DNA of 64,000 bases, taken from positions 4,836,001-4,900,000 of the forward strand of contig NC_003076.8 of the NCBI RefSeq assembly GCF_000001735.4, given 5' to 3'. Under the pieces are notes generated by a model that saw nothing but the letters and a program-made list of their open reading frames with translations, had not been told where the DNA came from and searched no databases. The stretch is from Arabidopsis thaliana. Taxonomy: Eukaryota > Streptophyta > Magnoliopsida > Brassicales > Brassicaceae. The position numbers and the translations under genes are program-made. Positions 46,801 to 59,965 of the stretch are shown here, one piece after another; within the stretch, counting starts at the first letter, position 1; every line of letters begins with the position of its first letter.

Positions 46801-49615
46801 TTGGGAAAAGAAGGGTGAATTATATTCCCATATGTACAGTAACAACCATGTGTAATATTTTACAGCTCTGAATTGCTTTCCCAACTTGCCTGCAGGCTCA
46901 ACTGAATGAGATCATAACCGCCGGCTCAAAGATGGTACATGATCACGTCTCTTCTGAATTACCTTGGATGACTGATGGGGCTGGACTTCCTCCTCACGCT
47001 GATGAGCACCTACCTGAATTGGTACGCCCATGTTTTTTCGACCTTTACTTTAGTCTATTAGCATCATGGAACCCGGATAGTGGGCTTTCTATCTGTTTTA
47101 TGAATTGTATATATGCTACAAGCCATCATCACTACCGTTTGCATTTTTTAGCTGCATATTTTTTCCATTGTTAAATAGTATTCTTTGTTAAAATGGAATG
47201 TCAAGTGTTTTAACTACTTGGCGCAAGAAAAAGGTTTACTGGAGAGCACAAAATAACGTTACTTCTCTGTTTACTTCTTAAATAAATAGGTAAAATTAGC
47301 TAAAAAGGTGACTGAACAAGTAAGGCTACTTGCACAAGATGAACACGAGAATCTCGCTGAGCCTAGCGCTTATGATGTAGTCCCTCCATATGATCAAGCC
47401 AAGGCCCTTGGCAAGTCAAACATTGACGTTGGTCGGATTGCTGCCGGATTACCTTGTGGTAGTGAAGGGTTCCTTTTGATGTTTGCCCGGTGGAGAAAAC
47501 TCGAAAGGGATCTCTACAACGAAAGAAGAGAGTAAGTAAATGGCCATATGCTCTCTTATTCTCTGTTTGAGTTTTAGAAATGGCACTGATCGTTGGAATT
47601 GAATGCAGGCGGTTTGACATTACGCAGATTCCTGATGTTTACGATTCATGCAAGTAAGCTATGTGTTTAAGTCTATTATGTTGATGATTTAGTGTGTATC
47701 TAGATTGATCCTTGCTTTAGTTTCTCCATTCTTAATATATCGTGAATGTGTTGTCAACACCAGGTATGACCTGTTACATAATTCTCATCTCGATCTAAAA
47801 GGACTAGACGAACTCTTCAAAGTAGCGCAGGTATGAGCTGAATAAATAGCTGTAGTATCTCTTCCACTATTTGAAATTTCGATGGTATTTCCAGTTGTCT
47901 TGCTCAGACAGTTTTACTTTACCACTACTAGCCAATGCGTCCTAGATTTCCAGATTTAAACTGTTCCATTTTTTATTGTACATCTCCGTTTTGCATTTCG
48001 ATCGTGGACTGTGTTGATTAGGGCCACTTATGTGTTATGTGGTTGCAGTTGCTTGCAGATGGTGTAATCCCAAATGAGTATGGGATCAATCCACAGCAAA
48101 AGCTCAAAATCGGTTCAAAGGTGTGTGTTCTCAGCTTGGCCTTCTAAGTTCCACAATAGCATCTGACTTTTCCTCTCTTGGAATTTCCCTGAGGGTCCAG
48201 GGTTTTCTCAGATGATCTCACAACTTACCATTTTTTTTATTTTTTTTTGTTTTCTAAATAAAGATTGCACGGCGCCTGCTGGGTAAAATCCTTATTGACT
48301 TGAGGAACACTCGAGAAGAGGCCATGAGTGTTGCTGAATTGAAGAACAGTCAAGATCAAGTCTCAGTGTCATTGTATTCGTCAAGAAAGGAGGATAGATA
48401 TAGTCAACCAAAACTTTTCGTTAAAAGCGATGAGTTGAGACGGCCTAGCACTGGAGAGAATAAAGAAGAAGATGATGATAAAGAAACCAAATACAGACTA
48501 GATCCAAAGTAACCGAAAACTCTCTTTTAGATTATAAGTGGCATCATATATCTTCATCATCTTTCTTAATATCATCTTTTTATTGTGTTCCATTTTAGGT
48601 ATGCAAATGTCATGACGCCTGAACGTCATGTGAGGACACGTCTTTACTTCACATCTGTGAGTACCTTCTTCCATTTCTGATCTCTTTCTTACAAATTATT
48701 TATGTCCAGCTACATGCAAGCATCCGGCTGGCAGAAATGGAAAAAAGTCTTTTTGACATTTTAGTGCCACTACAAGGCTCTTCGAACTCTTAGAATTTTA
48801 GAATGTGGTTTATGACTAGATCAATGCAACTAGCTTTATAATCAGTAGTGAAGCCTGTGGAATTTATACATGACTTTTCTTCTATGAAACGATTGACAGG
48901 AATCACATATTCACTCTCTGATGAACGTTCTACGGTATTGTAATCTTGACGAATCTCTTCAAGGAGAAGAAAGTCTGGTCTGCCAAAGCGCGTTGGATCG
49001 TCTATGTAAAACCAAAGAACTTGATTACATGAGCTACGTTGTCCTAAGGCTGTTTGAGAACACTGAGGTTTTATAAATCACCCCGTCTCTTTTCTCTCTC
49101 ACTCTTGCTTTCAAGTTGTTATACTCACTCGTGTCAGAAACCAGACATTGAAACATAAAAATTATTGCCTGCAGATATCTCTGGACGACCCGAAACGATT
49201 TAGAATCGAACTTACATTTAGCCGTGGCGCAGATTTGTCTCCCTTAGAGGTAAAGAGCCAAGCTTATTTAGACCCTTTTGTCTATGGATGGGAAATGAGT
49301 CCCGAGTACTAAAAAGAAGTGTATTTTTTTGTTTATGTTACATAACATCAGAAGAAGGACGAGGAAGCAGAATCATTGCTTCGAGAACACACACTTCCGA
49401 TAATGGGACCAGAAAGGCTTCAAGAGGTTGGTTCATGTTTGACCCTCGAGACAATGGAGAAGATGATACGTCCATTTGCAATGCCAGCCGAGGATTTCCC
49501 TCCACCGTGTACTCCAGCAGGCTTCTCCGGTTACTTCTCTAAAAGCGCCGCTGTTCTCGAACGTCTTGTTAAACTTTGGCCCTTCCACAAGAACACCTCT
49601 AATGGCAAAAGCTAA
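40898..49615 (+). CDS. VIH1: Diphosphoinositol-pentakisphosphate kinase/phosphatase (PPIP5K, Vip1 type)
   Basis: Makes InsP8 from InsP7 (kinase) and degrades it (phosphatase), linking phosphate status to signalling; cytosolic. A large gene with nearly 30 exons, starting [20 protein letters not shown] and ending [10 protein letters not shown], about 1050 residues. The N-terminal ATP-grasp kinase domain (about residues 14-345) shows [37 protein letters not shown] and [21 protein letters not shown]. The histidine acid phosphatase domain begins with [10 protein letters not shown] (about 377), whose His codon is split by an intron (44671), and includes [13 protein letters not shown] and [22 protein letters not shown]. 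Both catalytic signatures are intact. VIH1 versus VIH2 is from recalled position. Confidence 0.95.
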
Positions 49616-50413
49616 ACGCCAACAAAGTGGGTGACTAATGACTAATGAATGATGATGATATTCCTAATCCATTTATTTTTTGAATCAAAATTTTGAATTG
49701 TTAGTAGTTTCTAATTGAGTACACTAAATTGTTCATTTTGTTTTGTAGAATCGTCAAAAAAAATTGTTAAAAACAATTGCTAATTGATTTAGCATTATGG
49801 AAAATTTCCAAGCTTCTACTTGTCGTTTGCTTTGATGTATATTCTTAAGACAAAAGATGATACATATACCGAGAAAGAAGAAAGAGTTAAAAACGAAATG
49901 GAATTTGATTCGTACCTTTGATATTCCCAAAGAACTAAACACGAATTGATAATTGGTTCCAACCAGACAAAAATAAAACAGACACAACACAAATCCTGGA
50001 GGTTTTGTAAACCAAGGAAAAGCTTATAATTATGAAATAATTAATGAAAAAAATCCCGGTGATTATTAAATTGTTAATCTTTATATCATGTAAATTAAGT
50101 AACTACTGTAGAAGCACATGTGAAAAAATCTCACTTTTCTTTTCATGATTCCTTCCTCTTTGCTCGTTCTCTCTCTCTCTCTCTCTCTGCCTAGTCTAGT
50201 CTTTCTTCTGCACATCTTCTCTCTCTCTATTTCCGCAGACATCAATTCCCCTTTTTGACTAAAATTCCGCGACTTGGGCTTTGATCCATTCCCAGTGAAT
50301 CTCACTGCTTTTCTCACAGAAAAAAATCACTCCTTTTTCCTGGATTTTGTTTTCTCGACTGATTTGGGGAAAAGCTATGGTGGTCTGATTAATCTCTGTC
50401 TGTCTTTGGTGAG
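49616..50413. other. Intergenic region with PBL34 promoter and leader
   Basis: VIH1 3' UTR, AT-rich spacer, then a pyrimidine-rich PBL34 leader with a TC microsatellite at 50168-50188 and a shorter one at about 50219-50229. CT microsatellites in 5' UTRs are common in Arabidopsis. No other gene was recognised. Confidence 0.5.
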
Positions 50414-52555
50414 ATGGGTTTGGATGCTGTTAAAGCTAAAGGGAATTGGAAATCGGAGAAACCTAAAGAGACTGAGAATAAGAATCACAAGAAGAAGAAT
50501 GGTGATGATAATAAAAGTAGAAATGAAGAAGAAGAAGAAGGAGAAGCAAGTGGTTGCTGGGTCAAATTTAGGTTTATGATTGGTTGCATACCTTCAAAAT
50601 CAGACCTTGATGCTTCTTCTTCTTCTATCTATGGCTCTAACTGCACTGGTAAACATAACTTCTCTGATTTCTCCATTTTTGGATTTTGTTGGAATTGAAT
50701 AAATGAACAATCTTTTTTGTGGGTTTTGTTTCTATAATTGTCTTCTCAGCTATATGTATGTTTCCATTAAGGGTTTTTGTTATATATGACTATCTTTGCA
50801 AAATTCACGTGATGCTTGTGATCTAACCCTTTTTCAAGCTTCCTTGTTACCAAATTTAGGGACATAAGAGTTAAGTGTAATTTTGAACTGTGATTGTATT
50901 TGGAGTTTTATTTGATTACCTCTTTACTTTCTTAATGAATCTGAGCTTTACATATTTGATGACCTCTTTACTTTTTGTAGTTACAACAATGGAAAGTAAA
51001 TCGGCAAATGAGAAATCAAATGATCAACCAGTTGGTCAAGTTTCCTCCACAACAACAACTAGCAATGCAGAAAGCTCTTCATCTACTCCAGTCATCAGTG
51101 AAGAACTTAACATTTCTTCTCACCTCCGGAAGTTTACTTTCAATGATCTTAAGCTATCTACTAGAAATTTCAGACCCGAGAGTCTTCTTGGAGAAGGTGG
51201 TTTTGGTTGTGTCTTTAAAGGATGGATCGAAGAAAACGGTACTGCTCCTGTTAAACCTGGTACTGGTCTTACGGTTGCAGTCAAAACCTTAAATCCTGAT
51301 GGACTTCAAGGTCACAAAGAATGGCTTGTAAGAGACACTTCTTCTTCTGTTTCTTTTGATTTGATCACTTGTTGTTTTCTGAATGTGTTCCTGCTTGTTG
51401 CAATTGCAGGCTGAGATTAATTTCCTTGGTAACCTTCTCCATCCAAATCTAGTTAAGCTTGTTGGTTATTGCATTGAAGATGATCAAAGGTTGCTTGTGT
51501 ATGAGTTTATGCCTAGAGGAAGTCTGGAGAATCACCTTTTCAGAAGTATGTATAAATCAAACCATTTTAAAGTTGTTTCCATGTTTAATCGTTTTTCTTA
51601 TGATACTGGTGCTTTCATGTTTAAAGGGTCCTTGCCTCTTCCTTGGTCTATCCGGATGAAGATTGCATTAGGTGCTGCAAAAGGTCTCAGTTTCCTCCAT
51701 GAAGAAGCTTTGAAGCCTGTTATATATCGAGATTTCAAAACATCAAACATTTTACTTGATGCAGTACGTATCTCTTACTCTTTAGGATCAACATCTTATA
51801 TTTGCAAATTTTTTAACCAATAAATCCCATTGTCAGGACTACAATGCAAAACTATCAGATTTTGGACTTGCCAAAGATGCTCCTGATGAAGGCAAAACCC
51901 ATGTTTCTACTAGGGTTATGGGTACATATGGCTATGCTGCTCCCGAATATGTAATGACCGGTGAGTCCTCTTTGGTTTCATCCATTTTCTTCAACTTGAA
52001 AACATTCAATGTTTACATCTTTGTTGATTTGCTTCCTGTTGAACTTGTTAAGGTCACTTGACATCAAAGAGCGATGTTTATAGTTTTGGGGTGGTTCTAC
52101 TTGAAATGTTGACTGGACGACGATCTATGGACAAAAACCGCCCAAATGGTGAGCACAACTTAGTGGAATGGGCAAGACCGCATCTTCTTGACAAGAGAAG
52201 GTTTTACCGGTTACTTGATCCGAGGCTTGAGGGCCATTTTTCAATCAAAGGTGCTCAAAAAGTGACTCAGCTTGCTGCACAATGTCTTAGCCGTGACCCC
52301 AAGATTAGGCCAAAGATGAGTGATGTTGTGGAAGCACTTAAACCACTTCCGCATCTGAAAGACATGGCAAGCTCTTCTTACTACTTCCAGACAATGCAAG
52401 CTGAACGTTTGAAAAATGGGTCAGGTCGATCCCAAGGATTTGGATCAAGAAACGGGCAACACCAACCCGTGTTTCGAACACTGTCTAGTCCTCATGGTTC
52501 TTCGCCTTATCGACATCAGATTCCTTCGCCAAAGCCTAAAGGAGCAACTACATAG
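50414..52555 (+). CDS. PBL34: Receptor-like cytoplasmic kinase, subfamily VII
   Basis: A plasma-membrane-associated Ser/Thr kinase of the PBS1-like group, acting below immune receptors; PBL34/35/36 are reported to work with the lectin kinase LORE. Exon 1 is 50414-50648, exon 2 is 50981-51327, and later exons run to the stop at 52553. MG at the start is a myristoylation signal. A low-complexity Lys/Glu and Ser/Thr region precedes the kinase domain. Kinase motifs in order: [12 protein letters not shown] (P-loop), VAVKTL (Lys), [12 protein letters not shown] (catalytic loop with Asp), [18 protein letters not shown], and [18 protein letters not shown]. Residues needed for catalysis are present. 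The C-terminal tail is Ser-rich and basic. The 34 versus 35 assignment is from memory. Confidence 0.94.
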
Positions 52556-52794
52556 CTCTTACGTGGTGGAAATAGGCCACAAACGAACAGAGCTAGAAGG
52601 CTCAAGCTTTTATCGTCGTTTTTAAGCAACAAGGAGATATTTTTAAACAACGTTAGGGTAACTCTTTAATTGATTAATAATGTACGATGGAGAAGGGTAA
52701 ATCCAAATGGAAAAAAAAAAAACTGATTTTGTCTTCCATTGCTGAAAGCATAGAAAAGTTATAAATTGAAAACATTTTTGATGCTCTTTATAAA

Positions 52795-53249
52795 TTGAAA
52801 ACACCAAGTATCTACCATTTTCAAACGCAAAAGCCAGTATCCCGGAAACAGAGGTATCGTGTTTGTTCATCTACTTCTGGTGGTCAGAATGATAGATTCA
52901 AAGTAGAGTACACTCCTTGGCTTATCGTTGGGTTGGGCAATCCAGGAAACAAGTATCATGGAACAAGACACAATCTTTTTCTTTTACTGATTTGCTGGAT
53001 TTGATCTCGGCAATGCTACAACTTTGTGTTGTTTTCAGGTTGGTTTCGAGATGATCGATGTGTTGGCTCGAAAAGAAGGGGTTTTGATGAACACGATACA
53101 GTCCAAAGCTCTAATCGGAATAGGTTCTACTTCTCTTGCTTTTGGTTCTTTGGTTTGAAGAATAATAAAACTGATGACTTTTTGGTTCTATGTAAGAATC
53201 AGTACAGGTGCTATTGAAGGTGTACCTATCTTGTTGGCTAAACCTCAGA
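52795..53249 (+). pseudogene. Peptidyl-tRNA hydrolase gene fragment (CRS2/PTH family)
   Basis: Encodes the start of a bacterial-type peptidyl-tRNA hydrolase: [22 protein letters not shown] (52908-52972), then VGFEMIDVLARKEGVLMNT and QSKALIG (53040-53124), then GAIEGVPILLAKPQ (53216-53249). Intron positions are kept, so it came from genomic DNA, not from mRNA. The first donor is lost (no GT after 52972), and everything after the LAKPQ exon, including later catalytic residues, is missing. The retained exon pieces have no stop codons in frame, suggesting a fairly recent origin. No function is expected. Confidence 0.85.
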
Positions 53250-53329
53250 TAAAAATCTGACCAACTAGACAAAATTAATTAGACATGTAAGAAGAACCTC
53301 ATAGAAAAATCCACTAAGGGAACTCCAAA

Positions 53330-53438
53330 TGGAACAAAGTATAGCAGAGGCAGAAAATAAAAGAGAGAACCAAGTAAAAGATATGGAACAGAGTATTGTA
53401 GCAGAGGCGGAAAATAAAAGAGAGAGAGCCAAGTAAAA
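53330..53438. repeat. Two-copy tandem repeat
   Basis: TGGAACAAAGTATAGCAGAGG through AAATAAAAGAGAG and CCAAGTAAAA (53330-53381) is repeated with small changes at 53384-53438. It lies in the 3' flank of VDAC3 and is non-coding. Confidence 0.85.
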
Positions 53439-53640
53439 CGATCTTAATGGTTCTTTATCGTCAAAGACGATCCTTTCAATAGTATTTTTCTCTTTTATTT
53501 TCTACAAATCCCAACACCGAACAAAAAAAACAAATGAAAGATTGTTTAGCAAACCAGACAGCGATTTGTCCAAAGATTTGAAGACGAAAAAGAAATAACA
53601 CCTATTCTACCCACTTCAGGGCCCATTTGGTGGTATCTTC

Positions 53641-55389
53641 TCAGGGCTTGAGAGCGAGAGCAATCCCAACCTTGGCACTCTTATCGATCGCCTTAGAATC
53701 AACCTCTCCAGAAACGGTGAAGAACGACTTTGGACGCCACTCATGTTGGATCAGAGCGTTAGCCACACCAGCATTGTTCACTCTTGCCTTCACTGTGGTC
53801 AATGGGTCAAGCGCGTGTTGAGTTCCGACAGTGATGGCGTTCTCTTTGGTCGTGAAGTTGTGGCTAATCTCAGCTCCAACCACAGTCGACGGGCTCACAA
53901 TCTGGTAGTAGGATGCATTCAATTTCTCACCTTTGTCATTCCTGAAAAAAAACAGTTTAAGAAACAACTCTTTTAAAACCAGCAGCATTAAAATCTCAAG
54001 TCATCATTTCATATGGAGGGAGGCACTTACAGAATGAGGGAAGCAGTCAAATCATCCTTGGTGAAGTTGAAACCAGCATTGAAATGTTTGAAGTTGCCAG
54101 ATTCGGTGTTATAGGCCACATCAGTACCAAGAGACAAACCATTGGTTCCAACCACACCGGAGAAGTTGACAATCGGGGTAGCTGTGAATCCAACGCTGGT
54201 AGAGATACCAGCATAGTCATGGAAATACTGAACCTCAGCCTGCTCAGAAAACAACAAATAATGGTTATCTCCAACATACCAACCTTTAAAAAAACGGAAC
54301 AGAAAGAAAAGAAAGCTGGTGGAGTTATATACCTTTCCAGATTTGTGATCGGGCAACTTAGCCTGAACAATAACTTTCAGTCCAGGGGCAGGCTCATCAA
54401 AGGTAAGAGTGGTCAAAAGCTGAAATTATTCACACACAAAAAAAAATCAATTGAATACTCCAGCAGCAATCGGCAACATCATATATCTACTAGAAACAGC
54501 TAAAGCTAAAAAGTCTACTTACAGAAGAATCAGTGGAAACTTTGACATCAGCAGTGAAGTTGTTGTTCTTCACTTGGGTAGCAACATCACCCAAAAACAA
54601 GCTTCCTTTGTTTGTTCCCGTTGTAGTGATCGCCTACAAATTTATCACCATTCGACACAAGAAAGAGTCAAGTGAGAGTACACATGAAAACAAACTGTAC
54701 AACCAAATTTGACATAACAGAAAACTAGACAAATCTCAATTTTATCACTAACAATAAACCCATCGCACCAACAAAATAGAGAATTGACAGAAATAAAAAC
54801 AATAATAAAAACTTACAACACCAGTTGAAGAGTAAGTGGTGACACTGAATTTCTGGTCTCCTTGGTAATCCCTGTACAGAAGATCTACAATAGCATTCAA
54901 AAACCTTCAGATTCAACTCAAATAGAAAAGTTCAACACGAGACAACTACTCTGTATCCTTGATAGACATTTTCCAGATCCAAGATAAAAAATTTCAAAAC
55001 CAGCTAATCAACGAGTGACCCAAAAATTGAAACCCAGAGAACCAGTCTTGTTATTCTATCTATACAGATAAACGAAACGGATAGCATAAATCTGACGGAA
55101 ACGAACACAGATATTATCAATCAGCTCACAAAACACGAATATTTAACTTTTTATGCATCTATTCAAATTTCAACGACCTAAGCGTGACCGATAGAAATCG
55201 GAATAAAACCAGGAATGAGAAACCCTAACCGATTCAATGAATATCAACCTAAACCCAGATCAGAAAAGAGCTCAAATGTTTACGAAATGTCAACAACAGT
55301 CACATTCGCGTCACCATAGAGAAAGAGAGAGAGATCGTACCTCTGGCCTTTTTGCCGATTTCAGTGTAGAGTCCTGGACCTTTAACCAT
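53641..55389 (-). CDS. VDAC3: Voltage-dependent anion channel (mitochondrial porin)
   Basis: A 19-strand beta-barrel pore of the mitochondrial outer membrane for metabolites such as ATP. The minus-strand start at 55389 gives [16 protein letters not shown] (N-terminal helix). Further exons encode [80 protein letters not shown] and, last, [14 protein letters not shown]. Six exons, about 274 residues, the normal VDAC size. The ATG is fixed by the conserved N-terminus. A telobox-like AACCCTAA lies upstream near 55512. Isoform number from memory. Confidence 0.95.
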
Positions 55390-56158
55390 GATTGCCTCTG
55401 GAAAAATCGAAGAAGCTTTGAAAGATTCCGAAGTCGAGAAGAAGAGTAATGGAGGATTCTGGAGAAAATGAGGTGTGGTGTTTGTGTATATAAGGGGAAG
55501 AAGAAAGGGTAACCCTAAATTAATTTATATTATAATATTGTATTTCCCTGCTTATCAAGTAAAAATATCTCAGCCGTTAGATTAATATGACATGAGTCGG
55601 TGTCCCTCTTTATCAACCGTTGATTATATATTCCCCTCTCTCCAAGGCATTTTTTTTATGTTTTTTATTTGATTTTCGTATTCTTATTTTATTTTTTTAT
55701 GGCTTTTTTCCATTTTTCATTGCGTGGCAAGCAAAGCAGGCCGTGTACTCTCTAGTTTTCTTCATCCCCAAAATTTATTTATTTTTATATAATTTTTTTT
55801 TTGTTGTTGAGTCTTTGACAATGTCTATTTATTTTCTTAGAGTTAACCATCTGAATTGTTCTTATTAATGTGATATTTAAATTTTCTTAAATGGTGTTCT
55901 TTTATATTTACTCCTATATAGTATCTATTATCCTATTTTTTAAAAAGAATAAGTCAAAATTTTGATTTTACTAGTTGACATGTTTTTTTCTAATTTAATA
56001 TCAGGAGAAAAATGATTTACAATAATTAAAGAGAATGGTTGACATTATTAGCTTTATAATTTCAACATCTAAAAAACTATGACTAAATTAAATACCATAT
56101 AAAATCCAAAATTAAGAGCCTACGTATAAAACATGTTTTTTTTTTGAACATGTCATAT
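55390..56158. other. Intergenic region upstream of VDAC3
   Basis: VDAC3 promoter and leader (telobox-like GTAACCCTAAATTAA at about 55510, 5' UTR purine-rich on the minus strand), then very T-rich DNA. The right end is the 3' flank of PIN8. No gene was recognised. Confidence 0.5.
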
Positions 56159-57937
56159 TCATAGGTCCAATAGAAAATAATATGCCAAAGTTGTTGGTAA
56201 GGCAATTAGCATTCCAAATATCACCCTGAAAAAGCAAAACAATAAAAACCACAAAAATAAATTTCAAAAAAATTGTAATAAGAAGAAGGAAAAAAAAAAA
56301 TCAAATCAAGAAATATATTTATTTACCCAGTACTAATGATCTCCGGGTGAAGATTATACTCTTTTGCAAAAACAAATGGCACTACTCCTTGAGGCAATGC
56401 TGCCTACAACACAATAAATCAATCGACAAAAACATATATATGACAGATTTTATTATTAACGGATTATTAATTTTAATATTTTCACCTGTAATATTGCTAC
56501 TTTGAAGAGAGTACTTTTTAATCTGATGCAATACGCAGAAGCAATCATAAGAGCAGGTCCTAATACGAACTTGAGCAGCATTGTTATAATCGCCATTTTT
56601 GTACCACATGCTATGATACTACTTTGTGATGCCATGAACAGACCTGTTTCATTTTTTGTTAAATTAAATTTAATTTCCAATCATGAAAGTTTAGTTTTTT
56701 TTTTTTTTTTGTATAGATATATAGCTTACCTAAGCTGAACATGGCCATTCCTAAGCCTCCATCAGATAATAAATGTATTGATTTATCAATCATCTCAGGC
56801 AAATTCCATCCCAATCTATTGGAGAAAATAAATAAAAACATGAGTAACATTTGATACAAACTATTAAAAAAAGAAGCTAATCTTAATAGTTGGGAATATC
56901 ACTTGACTATCACTTTTCGATTTTAAAATATTAAAAAAAATGAATTTGTAGATGCGAAAAATGATCAAACAGAAAGCTTAAAATAGGGGAAACTCACTAC
57001 TAAATTATCGCTTTTCTTTTTGAAAAAGAGAAAAGGAAGTGTTTGAATATGTAAGATGATAAAGATTGAATCTTTAGATGTGTAAGATGATTTATCACAA
57101 AAGATATGATTGCAGTGTTAAATATAAGAGAGTTTTGTTTTCACACCTGAAATGTAAAGTAGCCCAAATGATTCCGATCAATGTTGCGTATGTATTTGGA
57201 TTGATTATAAGCTTTCTCCAAGCCTTCAATAGAATCTTCATAGTTCCAACAGATCTTGTTCTCACTATTGCTACTTCTTCTTCGTCCTCTTCTTCTTTTG
57301 GCTCGTCCTCTATATTAGCCTCTTCCTGGTCATTGCCTTGTTTTACAAGAAACCAAGATTTAATTAGGGTAAATCATTTTTTATCGAAAAAACGGAATGA
57401 TTTTTAGTTACCTGTATGTTCTAGGGAAGCTCCAGAAGATGGTAACGCCCTTGCGGCGTTAAGCTCGAACAAAAAGAGCAAGATGGTGTACCAAATCAAG
57501 CTTTGCAAGACAACAATCTGCTCCAAGATGCTCGCAGCTTCATCTCCATAGATGGCACTCAAGATTGGCATTCCAAGAATGAGAGTATTTGGCAACACCG
57601 ATATAGATAATCCGGTTATGACCCAACCCAATTTTCCTCCTCTTCCTCCTGTTGGATGCCAGAATCTTAAAACCATGGCTAATACAACAACGACTAAGAA
57701 TTTCTGGAGAATATCAGAGAGAATGAGTTTAGGGCTCATCTTGAAGGGGTTGTTTTCAGAGATTATTTGAAAAGAAAGCAAAGGGATGGAGAATTTGGCC
57801 ACGAATTTGTTGATGCCTGCGCATTGTTCGGGTGAGAAGAGCTTTAGATGTCTTGCAGAGAGGAAACCTAATGTCATTGAGACATAGAGAGGAACAGTTG
57901 CTGAAACAACATGGTAGATATCGAGCCAGGAGATCAT
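56159..57937 (-). CDS. PIN8: PIN auxin efflux carrier, short-loop type
   Basis: An auxin carrier of the endoplasmic reticulum, known from pollen. Exon 1 (57937 to about 57412) starts [21 protein letters not shown] and contains the first five membrane helices and the [16 protein letters not shown] signature. The hydrophilic loop is very short and acidic ([17 protein letters not shown]), the mark of PIN5/6/8-type ER carriers. The second helix bundle follows with [34 protein letters not shown] and [20 protein letters not shown]. The last exon encodes [21 protein letters not shown], with the stop at 56159-56161. Roughly 365 residues. The N-x-x-P crossing motifs are intact. Confidence 0.94.
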
Positions 57938-59965
57938 GTTTTTATCAAATTGTACAATACAAAAAAAAAAACTAATAATACAAATTTGAAGAAACTCGAA
58001 GGAATAGTTTCTTCCAAATTAATGGAAAGAAACTGTGGTTGATCTTATGGCATATATATGGGTAAAGTCGATGGCTTTTTTCTTTCTTTTGTTCAAATGT
58101 GGAACTCTTGAATTTCAAGGTTTTTGATTCCACAATGAATATTTTGTTTCAAAGGGAAAAAATGAAACAAAAACACTGGGTTTAATTTATTTTTCTTATT
58201 TGTTGAAAGAAGAAAATTATCCCTTTAATTATAATTCTTGTTGAGATGGGTTTGTCTAAAAATCTACATATATACAATACTGCGGTATTCATTTTCTTTG
58301 AAAACAAATTGGCATTTTCTTCTCACCACATTTATATAAGAAAAGAACAAACGAAAATCAAAAGATAAAAAGAGAAGGCTGTTTAATTTGTCTTTTGCAT
58401 GAACAAAGAGGAGCTAAATATGCTCCAACAGAACTTTAATTCTATAGCCTTTGATTTTTTCTTACCTTAGATACTTAAACGAAAAAAAATAAAAATTACA
58501 AAGAAATTTTTCCCTTTTAAATAAGCATATATAATGGTATAGCTTATTTATATATATATATTTTTTATGACAGTTTCTGGTCAGATGATATACAAGATGC
58601 CATCAAAATGTCTTTCAAGTAATGATTGTAATTCTTATATATGCATACACATAAACATAATTGTAGTCGTAGACAGAATAATTAATTAGCCGATATTTTT
58701 CACCAAAGATCATACGCATATCATATCATATGATATGAGAATAAAAACCAAAAGAATAAAGAAGTGAATTGAGAAGGAAGTAATAATGAAGCATAAATAT
58801 ATGTTTGTTTCTAAAATTGGTTTGAAGATTGAGAAATAAGCATTTTCCTTTATAAAACATATACAGATAGTTTTATGCTTTTTTGCTGAAAAAATGGAAA
58901 TTGTCTCTTTCTTTTAAGTTTGCTTCTTACAAGAAGGAAGCAAATGCTTACCATTTTAGGTTGAACAGAGAAACTTTGGAACATTTGAAAGCTAAATTTG
59001 TCTGCGAAACGAATCAAAGCCTCATGAAGTTCCTTTAGCAACAGTAAAACATAATCTGTTTGATATCAGCCATAAGTTCAAATCATTTTAATTTTTTTTA
59101 ATAGAAGTTTTTACATGAGAAATAAGTATTTATTTACAGTCTAAGTGAACGCTTATTCTTACTTTTTGTACCGAAAAACAACCTAATAACATTTCTATTT
59201 TTACTCATATATAAGAACTTAAAATATCAATTATAATATTATTTTCCCCAAAACAAATCAATATTTATCCCATGGAAGATATATATAATAGTCTCAATGA
59301 TTTTTTGCTTGAGTGAACTTTGTAACGAAAATGAAATGTTAGTAACCATATGAAAGGTTCACAACCCACAAGAAATAGACTTCTTAATGTTTAATAGATA
59401 CAAAATCAAAGACCTTTATGAACAAAGCAACATAGCATGTCCACCACCAGTCTAGATTTTTTCTATTGAATCAAAAGATCAATTGACAAACATAACCAAA
59501 ATAGGTAATCACTCAAAACTAGTATATAATCTAAGAAATATAATGAATCCTCCTATTTTTATCCCAAATAAAACCTAAACAAAGAAAACATTTGGGAGCT
59601 AAAAATAATAAATTTTAAAATAAAAACATAGAAACCATCCACAAACAAATAATGACGGATATCCATCCTTAGCGGTGAATTTCTAAAATTGGAGATTACT
59701 TCTTAATCAAGTTTATTTAAACATCAAACCTTCACATTTTACAAAATTCGCAGTACGATTCATCATCTTAAAGGCTTTAGGCTCTAAAAGAAAAAATAGA
59801 AAAAAAAAAGCGACCTAAAGCCATGTCGAAAGCTTAGTAAATTTCTCCATATAAAATCTTAACCCCTTAAGAAAACAAGGAAAAAAAAAGAAGAGATTGT
59901 TTAAATATTATATAAAAAAACTATTTTTCTGAGAAAGAAATTTTTTGAAAAACAAAAAAAGAAAG
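57938..59965. other. Divergent AT-rich region between PIN8 and the pectate lyase
   Basis: About 2 kb that must contain the promoters of two divergent, probably pollen-expressed genes. A palindrome CATATCATATGATATG lies at about 58720. No coding, RNA or element signature was found. Several ACAAA/AGAAA pollen-type short motifs occur but are too common here to count. Confidence 0.5.

Larger units (their letters stand above)
52556..53640. other. Intergenic region between PBL34 and VDAC3
   Basis: PBL34 3' UTR, a peptidyl-tRNA hydrolase gene fragment (52795-53249), a tandem repeat (53330-53438) and the VDAC3 3' flank. See the separate entries for the fragment and repeat. Confidence 0.5.

Noticed and set aside
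50168-50230. CT repeat as a possible repeat element
   Set aside because: Ordinary leader microsatellite; recorded with the PBL34 upstream region only.
58711-58740. Palindrome around CATATCATATGATATG as a hairpin gene
   Set aside because: Short and made of simple AT steps; expected by chance in this composition.
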